From: Massiliimicrobium timonense
GTDB lineage: Bacteria; Bacillota_I; Bacilli_A; Erysipelotrichales; Coprobacillaceae
Direction of reading: 5' to 3'
Length of the DNA stretch: 64,000 nt
Assembly: GCF_002160865.1 (NCBI RefSeq)
Contig: NZ_NFLJ01000002.1
Span: 49,015 to 113,014, forward strand
The notes under the pieces were generated by a model. The model worked only from the letters and a program-made list of their open reading frames with translations, was not told where the DNA came from and did no database searches. A program made the translations under genes and the position numbers. Position 1 is the first letter of the stretch; the number at the start of each line of letters is the position of its first letter. This document shows positions 27,195 through 35,218 of the stretch, in pieces.

Positions 27195-30100
27195 TGGAAA
27201 GCAACGATAATATACAGTTTAAAAATGCATTTAATTATAAGGTTATCTATGCTTTTACAGTTAATGATGAAAAGCATAAGGGGCTAATAAAAATTGGAGA
27301 TGCAACTGTTTATACGGACTCCTCGATTGATAAACTTTCACCTAATTGTAGAGAATTGAATCAAGCTGCTTTAAAGAGAATCAAGAGTTATACAAACACT
27401 GTAGGGGTAACTCCTGTATTATTACATACTGAATTAGCTATTAAAGAAGAACATTCGAAAGATGGAAGTGTTCAATTAAAAGCATTTAGAGATCATGAAG
27501 TACATCATGTTTTAGAAAATTCAAATATTAAAAAAGTGAAAATTGATGGTAGTACGGGGCGTGAATGGTACCGTATAGATAAAGATACTGCAATAGAGGC
27601 TATTCAAGCAGTAAAGAAGAATTATGCCAATTTAAGTAATTCTAAAACAAGTAAGTATGTTCCAATCATATTCAGACCAGAACAAAAAGATGCGATTGAA
27701 AGAACAGTTAAACAATTTAATAAGCATGATCGCATGCTTTGGAATGCAAAAATGAGATTTGGAAAAACTTTAAGTGCATTAGAAGTAATAAAACGTTGTG
27801 GATTTAAAAAAACAATCATTCTTACTCATAGACCAGTTGTCAATGATGGATGGTATGAGGACTTTACAAAGATTTTTTATGATACCGATTATTTGTATGG
27901 TTCAAAGTCAAATGGATATGATGTGAATACTTTGAATAATAAAGGTAAAGGATTTGTGTATTTTGCATCGATTCAAGATCTTAGAGGGTCTGAAGCTGTT
28001 GGTGGAAAATTTGGAAAGAATGATGAAATATTCAATACAATTTGGGACTGTGTTATTGTAGATGAAGCTCATGAAGGAACTAAAACGACTTTAGGTGATG
28101 AAACCATTAAAGCTATTGTCAAAGAAGAACTTAAAAAAACGAAGCTATTAGCTTTATCAGGAACTCCTTTCAACATTTTAGATGAATACGATGAAGAATC
28201 TATATATACATGGGATTATATAATGGAACAGGAATGTAAATCAGAATGGGACAAACTCCATTTTGGAGATTCTAATCCTTATGAAGAATTACCAGAATTG
28301 CGTATATATACATATGATCTTGGAGAACTATTGCATAATAGTAATTATATTACTTATGAAGATAAAGCTTTTAATTTTCATGAATTTTTTAGAACGTGGA
28401 CAGGAGACTTCAAATTTGATTATGCACAAATGCCTGTAACTGCGAAAATAGGTGATTTTGTTCATGAAAATGATATTTGGTCATTTTTAAATCTAATGAC
28501 TAAACTTGATGATAAGAATAGTTATCCTTATTCAAAAGAGGAGTATCGTCAATTGTTTAAACATTCTCTTTGGATGGTTCCAGGAGTACGTGAAGCAAGA
28601 GCTTTGAAGAGTTTAATGATGAAACATCCAGTATTTGGCAATGGACAGTTTAATATTATAAATGTAGCTGGAAGTGATGATGAAGAATCTGCTGATGCAC
28701 TAAATAGTGTAAAAAATGCTATTAGTGAAGCCGAAAAAAATGATACATATACTATTACTTTATCGTGTGGAAAGTTAACAACAGGTGTAACAATTAAGGA
28801 ATGGACAGCTGTATTTATGCTTGCTGGTTCATATTCTACTTCTGCTGCAAACTATTTACAAACAATATTTAGAGTACAGTCTCCATGCAATAAGAATGGT
28901 ATGATAAAAGAAACAGCGTATGTATTTGATTTTGCACCAGATCGTACATTAAAAATGGTATCACAAGCTGTATCCGTATCTTCAAAAGCAGGTAAAACCA
29001 CTGATGGAGATAAACAAATATTAGGAAAATTCTTAAATTACTGTCCTGTAATTTCAATTTCTGGATCGCAAATGAAAGAATATCAAGCTGATAGATTGTT
29101 ACAACAATTAAAAAAAGCGTATGCTGATAAGGTAGTTCGTAATGGCTTTGATGATAGTAATTTATATAATGATGAATTATTAAAATTAGATGAACTTGAT
29201 ATTAAGAAATTTGATGAGTTAAAAGGAATTATTGGTAAATCAAAAGCAGCTAGCAAGCAAAATGATATTACTGTGAATGATCAAGGTTTAACTAACGAAG
29301 AATATGAAAAGGAAAAGAAATTAAAGAAGAAACCTAAAAAGGAATTAACTGAAGAAGAAAAGGTATTCTTAGAAGAATTAAAGAAGAAAAAGAAAGTACG
29401 TAACGATGCAATTTCAATATTAAGAGGGATTTCTATACGTATGCCATTACTTATTTATGGTGCTGATGTTCCATACGATGAGGAAATCACCTTAGAAAGA
29501 TTTATTGAAAAAGTAGATGATTCTTCGTGGAATGAATTCATGCCGACAGGTGTCACAAAAGAAGCTTTTCAAGAGTTTAAGAAATATTATGACGAGGATG
29601 TATTTATTGCGGCTGGTAGAAGAATCAGGAATATTGCACGTGAGGCCGATACACTTGAACCAACAGAGCGTGTCAAAAAGATTGCTTCATTATTCTCAAA
29701 TTTTAAAAATCCTGATAAAGAAACCGTTTTAACGCCTTGGAAAGTAGTTAATCTACACATGTCAAATACTTTAGGCGGTTATGATTTCTGGGATGAAAAT
29801 CATGAACACGAACTTGATAAACCTCGATTTGTTGATAGAGGTCAAGTAACTGATGATACATTTAGTAATACATCTGCTCAAATTTTAGAAATCAATTCAA
29901 AGACAGGACTTTATCCATTATATGTTACATATAGTATTTATCGAGCTAAATGTAAAGATTATAACGATGATGAATTTACAATAGAATTAGAAAGAAGAAT
30001 ATGGAATGACACAATCCAAAATAATGTATTTGTAATATGTAAAACACCAATGGCTAAACATATAACTCAAAGAACGTTAGCGGGATATTCAAAAATAAAA

Positions 30101-31255
30101 ATTAATGCACACTATTTTGATGACTTGATTAATTATATGGAAAATAAACCGCAACAATTTATTGAGCGTGTGCTTAAATCAAGTTATTGGAAGAAAGGAG
30201 AAAATGGTCAAATGAAGTTTGATGCTATAGTAGGTAATCCACCTTATCAAGAATCAACAGAAGGCACAAGTGATAAACCTGTATATCATTTGTTTATGGA
30301 TACTTCATTTAATATTTCAGATAAAGTAACATTCATTACACCTGCAAGATTTTTATTCAATGCAGGAAAAACACCAAAGGATTGGAATAATAAAGTATTA
30401 AATGATGAACATTTTAAGGTAGTATATTATACGGCTAATAGTACAGATGTGTTTCCGAATGTAGATATTAAAGGTGGCGTAGCTATTACCTTAAGAAATA
30501 AAAATGTGAATTATGGGGCAATTGGTGTATTTACTCATTATAATGAATTACGTACTATTAAGGAAAAAATTATTAATAATGCTACAAAATTTATCTCTGA
30601 TATAGTGTATGCACCTGAAAGCTATAAATTTAGAAGAAAATTGCATGAAGATTATTCTAATATAAGATACATAGATGAAAACAATGGTATTTTGAGTAAA
30701 GGCCACGACTATGATCTAACATCAAATATTTTTGATAAGCTTGAAAATATTGTGTTCTTTTCAGAGAAACCTCACGATCAAGTTGAATACGTCAAAATAA
30801 TGGGAAGAAAATCAAATACCAGGGTATGTATGTGGATTAAAAAAGAATACATAGAACTTCATGATAATTTAATGAAATGGAAAGTTATCTTGCCAAAATC
30901 AAATGGATCAGGTTCTTTTGGTGAGGTTTTATCTTCTCCTGAAATAGGTCAGCCTGCAATGGGGCATACTCAAACATTTATAAGTATTGGTGCATTTGAA
31001 ACTTCATATGAAGCTAAAGCACTCTTGAAATATTTAAAAACTAAGTTTGCTAGGGCATTATTAGGAATATTAAAAGTAACTCAAGATAATAAAAAAGCAG
31101 TATGGAAGTATGTACCAATACAAGATTTTTCATTAGATTCTGATATCGTTTGGTCAAAATCTATTTCTGAAATAGATCAACAACTTTATAAAAAATATAA
31201 TCTTTCAAATGAAGAAATTACGTTTATAGAAGAAAATGTAAAACCAATGGATTGA
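27194..31255 (+). CDS. GIY-YIG-like/DEAH helicase/Eco57I methylase fusion
   Basis: This 1353-residue protein joins several modules. Residues 10-140 resemble the T5orf172 GIY-YIG nuclease group (KVIYAFTV...LIKIGDAT, ending GREWYRID). Residues 150-620 form a superfamily 2 helicase: MRFGKT (about 192), VDEAHEG (about 287), SGTPFN (about 325) and QTIFRVQSP (about 560). From about 1000, FDAIVGNPPYQ (NPPY about 1015-1018) and a C-terminal TaqI-like target-recognition region (about 1170-1350) form an Eco57I-type methylase. The architecture resembles single-chain Type ISP enzymes, but with a different nuclease and with motif I in the preceding gene. Confidence 0.85.
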   Translation: MESNDNIQFKNAFNYKVIYAFTVNDEKHKGLIKIGDATVYTDSSIDKLSPNCRELNQAALKRIKSYTNTVGVTPVLLHTELAIKEEHSKDGSVQLKAFRDHEVHHVLENSNIKKVKIDGSTGREWYRIDKDTAIEAIQAVKKNYANLSNSKTSKYVPIIFRPEQKDAIERTVKQFNKHDRMLWNAKMRFGKTLSALEVIKRCGFKKTIILTHRPVVNDGWYEDFTKIFYDTDYLYGSKSNGYDVNTLNNKGKGFVYFASIQDLRGSEAVGGKFGKNDEIFNTIWDCVIVDEAHEGTKTTLGDETIKAIVKEELKKTKLLALSGTPFNILDEYDEESIYTWDYIMEQECKSEWDKLHFGDSNPYEELPELRIYTYDLGELLHNSNYITYEDKAFNFHEFFRTWTGDFKFDYAQMPVTAKIGDFVHENDIWSFLNLMTKLDDKNSYPYSKEEYRQLFKHSLWMVPGVREARALKSLMMKHPVFGNGQFNIINVAGSDDEESADALNSVKNAISEAEKNDTYTITLSCGKLTTGVTIKEWTAVFMLAGSYSTSAANYLQTIFRVQSPCNKNGMIKETAYVFDFAPDRTLKMVSQAVSVSSKAGKTTDGDKQILGKFLNYCPVISISGSQMKEYQADRLLQQLKKAYADKVVRNGFDDSNLYNDELLKLDELDIKKFDELKGIIGKSKAASKQNDITVNDQGLTNEEYEKEKKLKKKPKKELTEEEKVFLEELKKKKKVRNDAISILRGISIRMPLLIYGADVPYDEEITLERFIEKVDDSSWNEFMPTGVTKEAFQEFKKYYDEDVFIAAGRRIRNIAREADTLEPTERVKKIASLFSNFKNPDKETVLTPWKVVNLHMSNTLGGYDFWDENHEHELDKPRFVDRGQVTDDTFSNTSAQILEINSKTGLYPLYVTYSIYRAKCKDYNDDEFTIELERRIWNDTIQNNVFVICKTPMAKHITQRTLAGYSKIKINAHYFDDLINYMENKPQQFIERVLKSSYWKKGENGQMKFDAIVGNPPYQESTEGTSDKPVYHLFMDTSFNISDKVTFITPARFLFNAGKTPKDWNNKVLNDEHFKVVYYTANSTDVFPNVDIKGGVAITLRNKNVNYGAIGVFTHYNELRTIKEKIINNATKFISDIVYAPESYKFRRKLHEDYSNIRYIDENNGILSKGHDYDLTSNIFDKLENIVFFSEKPHDQVEYVKIMGRKSNTRVCMWIKKEYIELHDNLMKWKVILPKSNGSGSFGEVLSSPEIGQPAMGHTQTFISIGAFETSYEAKALLKYLKTKFARALLGILKVTQDNKKAVWKYVPIQDFSLDSDIVWSKSISEIDQQLYKKYNLSNEEITFIEENVKPMD

Positions 31256-31268
31256 TGGAGGTATATGA

Positions 31269-31658
31269 ATGGAATCTGTTGTTAGTATTTTGATAACTTC
31301 TTGTATTCCCGCTCTTATTAGCGGAATTGTAACATATGTTATTACATGTAAAAAAGCAAAAGATGAAATTATGAAATTGCAAGAAAGTAATAAACATGAA
31401 ATTGAAAAATTGATGAAGCAACATGAAATTGATATAGAATCCTTAAAGGAAAAGCATAATTTTGAAATAGAAAAAAGTAATCAAGATCATAAACATAAGC
31501 TTGAATTATTGGAATTAGAACATAAGAATGCATTAGAAAGTAAAGAAAAAGAACAAAGCAATGCTGCAATGTTTGGCGTAATAGCGGATTTATTAACAGA
31601 TCCAAAAAAATTAAGCGGAATTATGACTCTTGCAGACGATCCACGATTTAAAAAATAA
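31269..31658 (+). CDS. Membrane-anchored coiled-coil protein
   Basis: This 129-residue protein has one N-terminal transmembrane helix (about residues 6-26) followed by an almost continuous charged coiled coil (about 30-105) with repeated KH/HE/EK patterns, and a short folded tail. It begins 13 bases after the restriction gene. No family is recognised. A membrane tether or structural partner of the neighbouring system is possible. Confidence 0.6.
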   Translation: MESVVSILITSCIPALISGIVTYVITCKKAKDEIMKLQESNKHEIEKLMKQHEIDIESLKEKHNFEIEKSNQDHKHKLELLELEHKNALESKEKEQSNAAMFGVIADLLTDPKKLSGIMTLADDPRFKK

Positions 31659-31786
31659 ATATTATGGAATAGAACAAATTACCTGAAGTAATAAAAGTTC
31701 AAATTGATGTTAAGACTTTATATTATTCATATGATTAAAAAAATTGCTATGAAAAAGAGATAATTGAAAATAAGGTAGGATAGAAA

Positions 31787-34162
31787 ATGAATAGAATAGT
31801 AAATAGTTTGATAAAGGTAGATTTGCATATACATAGTGAGTATAGCAAAAAAGACGGCGATTTAGTCAGCAACAATACAAAGGAAAATATCCCTATTTTA
31901 ATGGGAAAACTAGAAAAAGAAAAAGTGAATATGATTGCAATAACAGATCATAACGTTTTTAATTTTGATCTGTATGATACATTAGTTAACAACATGAGTT
32001 TGTGCAAGACTTTACAATCTATACTACCAGGCATTGAATTCGATGTTTTTGAAAATGGAGCAAGGTTTCATGTGATTGCGATATTTGATGATACTAATAA
32101 AGATAAATTGAAAGATATTGAAAAAATTCTGCAAAAATATAAATTTGATAATAAAGAAAAGAAGCCTAATGCTTATAAATTTTCAACGTTTAGAAGTATT
32201 ATTACTGATATTAATCTTAATGTAGTATTAATTGCTCATCAAAAAAGTGGGATAAGAGTAGAAAACCAAAATGAAAATTTGGCTGGTGTGGGTGAGGAAC
32301 AATTTGACTATATTGTTAATTGTGAATATTTTGATGCATTAGAATTTAGAAGTGGAAGAATAGAAGGAATTCTAAAAAGTTATCAAAATGAGAAAGATCT
32401 TAAAAATATGAGATATATAACTGGTACAGATTGTCATGACTGGACCGTATATCCAAAACAGAAAAAGACTGATAAAAGTGATATTAGATATTCTTATATA
32501 AAAAGTTTACCAACATTTAAAGGATTAGTAATGGCATTAACAGAAAGTAGAAGAGTTACTACTGCATACTATGATATTAGAAAACCATACTTAGATAAAA
32601 TATCTTTAAATATAAAGAACCAGGTAGTTGATTTAGAACTTTCTTCGGGATTAAATGCAATTATTGGAGATAATTCTATTGGGAAAAGTTTAATTCTTGA
32701 ATACTTATATAATCCCAAATTGACAAAAATTGATAAAACAAGAAAAGAAGGATATAAGAGATATTGTGAATCGAAAGAAATATCAGTAGTTCCTATAGAT
32801 CAAAAATTACTCAAATCTATCCATTTTGATAGGCAAGGTAATATAAGAAAGTTGTTCCAAGATAATAATAGTCTTAATAATTATCCACAATTTCAAAAAC
32901 ATTTTAACGATTTGATTATTGACTCATATGATGCAATATTTGATAAATATATTGATAGAGTTTTAAATAAAATAAAAAACAATTATCAATTAAAAAATGC
33001 GAAAAGAAATTTAAACTTTGATTTAGATATTCCCGCAGATGTTGAGGACAATAATTATCAACTTCATGCTGTTTCAAATATAGTTTGTAAAACAAAAGAT
33101 TATTCTCAAATTATAGATAATATCAAAAATGTTTTAAATCAATTAAAAAAATTACGTGATACAAAAGATTTGTTAGAAGAAGATATTAAGATAATAAATT
33201 TAAGTATCGAAAAATATCAAGAAATGAAGAAAAAGTATGAGAAATTAAAAATCGATGAGAAGATACATAATTCAATATGCTCAACAATAAATAAAGTCTT
33301 TGAATCACACGAGAAAGCAGTAAATAAAATCGTTCAAGATCAAGAAAGAAAAAGAAATAATTTCAATACAGATTTAATTAGTTTTCAGCAACGAATAGTA
33401 GATTATATTGATAAAATAAATACAAAAAATGAAGATATATTATTTGATTATAAAGATATCCTTATAAAACAAGAGGAGAATCCATTAAATGGTTATATAT
33501 TTATAACTAGAACAGTTGTTTCAAAAATTACATCGGAAATTATAGAAGACATTTTAATGTATCCTTTTTCTAATAATAATAAATTATCATACCTTTCGAA
33601 AGTAGATAATGATAACTTTATTGACTCCTGTGCTGATACAAAAATAAAAAAATATTTAGATGAAGGGAAAGACATTAATATAGCATATAAACAATGTGTA
33701 AAAGATTATGTTAAATCCGATATTTTGAAAATAGATTATGCGATCTTAAAAGAAGAAGATTCTGAGTTGAGTGGTAATTCACCGGGAAAAAATGCATTAA
33801 TTTATTTAGATCTATTGTCCTATGATTTAAACAATAAAATGTATATCGTTGATCAGCCGGGAGATGATGTTTCCCAAAATAAAATCACATCAGATTTAAT
33901 AGATATTTTTAGAAAAATATCTGATAAAAAACAAGTTTTGTTCATTACACATAAACCTGAGTTAGTTGTAAATCTAGATGTAGACAATGTGATCGTTTTA
34001 AAAAATGATGAAGATGGTATAGTTGCTTATAACGGAGCATTAGAATACCAAGATGAAAATATTAATATTTTGAAAGATATTGCAGATACTTTGGATGGAG
34101 GAGTAGATGTAATAAGAAAGAGGTGGAAAAGATATGACAAAAGAAATAACAGTAAAAATTGA
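31787..34162 (+). CDS. PHP-domain ATPase (TrlF-like), probable defence protein
   Basis: This 791-residue protein starts with a PHP metallo-phosphoesterase domain (about residues 8-270). Its metal ligands are in DLHIHSEYS, ITDHN, LIAHQ and TDCHDW. An SMC/AAA-type ATPase follows: Walker A IIGDNSIGKS (about 290-300), a long coiled middle with the charged KLKIDEK region, then a signature-like SGNSPGKNAL (about 662) and Walker B YIVDQPGDD (about 685). The PHP-plus-ABC-ATPase arrangement matches the TrlF-like group. Nucleic-acid targeting is inferred from fold and context. It overlaps the next gene by 29 bases. Confidence 0.82.
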   Translation: MNRIVNSLIKVDLHIHSEYSKKDGDLVSNNTKENIPILMGKLEKEKVNMIAITDHNVFNFDLYDTLVNNMSLCKTLQSILPGIEFDVFENGARFHVIAIFDDTNKDKLKDIEKILQKYKFDNKEKKPNAYKFSTFRSIITDINLNVVLIAHQKSGIRVENQNENLAGVGEEQFDYIVNCEYFDALEFRSGRIEGILKSYQNEKDLKNMRYITGTDCHDWTVYPKQKKTDKSDIRYSYIKSLPTFKGLVMALTESRRVTTAYYDIRKPYLDKISLNIKNQVVDLELSSGLNAIIGDNSIGKSLILEYLYNPKLTKIDKTRKEGYKRYCESKEISVVPIDQKLLKSIHFDRQGNIRKLFQDNNSLNNYPQFQKHFNDLIIDSYDAIFDKYIDRVLNKIKNNYQLKNAKRNLNFDLDIPADVEDNNYQLHAVSNIVCKTKDYSQIIDNIKNVLNQLKKLRDTKDLLEEDIKIINLSIEKYQEMKKKYEKLKIDEKIHNSICSTINKVFESHEKAVNKIVQDQERKRNNFNTDLISFQQRIVDYIDKINTKNEDILFDYKDILIKQEENPLNGYIFITRTVVSKITSEIIEDILMYPFSNNNKLSYLSKVDNDNFIDSCADTKIKKYLDEGKDINIAYKQCVKDYVKSDILKIDYAILKEEDSELSGNSPGKNALIYLDLLSYDLNNKMYIVDQPGDDVSQNKITSDLIDIFRKISDKKQVLFITHKPELVVNLDVDNVIVLKNDEDGIVAYNGALEYQDENINILKDIADTLDGGVDVIRKRWKRYDKRNNSKN

Positions 34163-34454
34163 TGAAAATTATAACTCAGTTATTTCATGCGGTAGTAAAA
34201 CATTAACTGTATCTATAACGGAAAAAGTAATTAACTCTCAAGATTTTTTTAACTTATTGGATTATGATGTAAATGATAATTTTGAATGCCCTGATCAAGA
34301 GTATGAAATAGAATTACACAAGGAATTAGATTCTAAGCAAAAAGAAGCGTATAGATTAATGAATTATTGCATTAAACTTGTGAAGTCGGTTATTAAAGAA
34401 TTAAACCAAAAAAGTGAAGAATTAAGAAATAAAGATGATAGTATACCCGAATAA
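34134..34454 (+). CDS. Small partner of the PHP-ATPase, unknown function
   Basis: This 106-residue acidic protein is mostly beta in its first half (EITVKIDENYN...KTLTVSITEKV) and helical in its second. It overlaps the end of the PHP-ATPase gene by 29 bases in another frame, with AGAGGTGG upstream of its ATG, so translation is probably coupled. Position suggests an accessory or immunity-type partner of that ATPase. No family is recognised. Confidence 0.6.
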   Translation: MTKEITVKIDENYNSVISCGSKTLTVSITEKVINSQDFFNLLDYDVNDNFECPDQEYEIELHKELDSKQKEAYRLMNYCIKLVKSVIKELNQKSEELRNKDDSIPE

Positions 34455-34480
34455 TAGTATTATCTATTGTAAAAAGATAT

Positions 34481-34520
34481 GTACTCAAAGAGTACTCATG
34501 GTGAGTACAAAATGAGTACA
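34481..34520. repeat. Four alternating GTACTCA repeats near the right end of element A
   Basis: GTACTCA occurs at 34481 and 34491 on the plus strand, and its complement TGAGTAC occurs at 34502 and 34513, forming nested inverted repeats. They lie about 100 bases inside the element A right junction, where integrase or excisionase arm sites are expected. No matching set was seen at the left end. Confidence 0.6.
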
Positions 34521-34619
34521 AAGAATTAATATTTCTCGAATAATAGAGATATCTGGGAAAATATAGATAAAAATATGTATAAAATAGTATGAAAAAGATA
34601 GAAAACCAATTGAAAGGAA

Positions 34620-34635
34620 GCGAGTTCGAATAGTA
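34620..34635 (+). repeat. Second att copy: junction of elements A and B
   Basis: GCGAGTTCGAATAGTA here is identical over 16 bases to 61747-61762 and shares GAGTTCGAATA with the guaA end. It marks the right end of element A and the left end of element B. Confidence 0.8.
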
Positions 34636-34654
34636 TCAATTTAATTTTGTATGT

Positions 34655-34686
34655 AAAATCGTCATAAAAATGGCGATTTTTCTTTT
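34655..34686 (+). terminator. Terminator following the second att copy
   Basis: AAAATCGTCA (34655-34664) pairs with TGGCGATTTT (34671-34680, one G-U), loop TAAAAA, followed by a T-rich tract. The 317 bases after it (34687-35003) contain no gene or clear signal apart from an AATAGTATCA motif at about 34731. Confidence 0.8.
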
Positions 34687-35003
34687 GTTTATATTATTTT
34701 ATATAGTTTATATAATTTACCATATTGGAAATAGTATCATTTAGTATTTTACTAATGAATTATACAAAGTAAACAAGTATATGGGTAATATGTTAACAAG
34801 TTAATGGAAAATATTATGATTTTAAGTCAGAAAAATGGATGGGTTATGGAAATATTAACAGATAAAATGATGGATACTATATTTTCAACAATATAAAATA
34901 AATACATAAATTAGTAAATGATTGAAAGGAAAGAAAAACTTTTTATTGACGCAAGTGATTTTTATGCTTTTTGTAGCCAAAACAGTAATTTAGCATTTAA
35001 ATA

Positions 35004-35031
35004 TTGACTGTGATATATAGTTTGGTATAAT
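35004..35031 (+). promoter_or_regulatory. Strong promoter of the element B ATPase gene
   Basis: TTGACT (35004-35009) and TATAAT (35026-35031) are spaced by 16 bases. The transcript would start near 35038 and carry a leader of about 180 bases with no other gene before the ATPase. Confidence 0.75.
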
Positions 35032-35035
35032 ATGT

Positions 35036-35062
35036 TTAGCAATTTGCCGACTAGAGTGCTAA
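35036..35062 (+). promoter_or_regulatory. CIRCE-like operator (HrcA site)
   Basis: TTAGCAATT (35036-35044), nine bases, then GAGTGCTAA (35054-35062). The HrcA operator consensus is TTAGCACTC-N9-GAGTGCTAA: the right arm is perfect, the left arm matches 7 of 9, and the spacer is exact. It overlaps the expected start point just after the -10 box, the normal place for HrcA repression of heat-shock operons. The gene downstream is not a chaperone. Confidence 0.75.
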
Positions 35063-35218
35063 AAAATATTGAAATGACTTAGTAAGTTATTTTAATATGC
35101 ATTTATATTTTAAATAAAGAAGCGATTCGGAAGGTAGTAAAACTATTAAAAGTTTGGATTTATTAAATATTAATTAAAATATATGATAATTTATCTGTAA
35201 AATAAAGGAGGGCTTTTT

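Larger units (their letters stand above)
18735..34632. mobile_element. Element A: integrative mobilizable element in guaA
   Basis: This segment of about 15.9 kb is bounded by GAGTTCGAATA repeats. It has a mobility block near the left end (repressor, excisionase-like protein, tyrosine integrase, RHH protein, primase-helicase, MobC, MOBP relaxase, TnpV). Its cargo comprises a trypsin-like protease, a restriction-modification pair and a PHP-ATPase group. There is no type IV secretion gene, so transfer would need a helper such as the nearby Tn916-like element. That pairing is inference. Confidence 0.82.
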
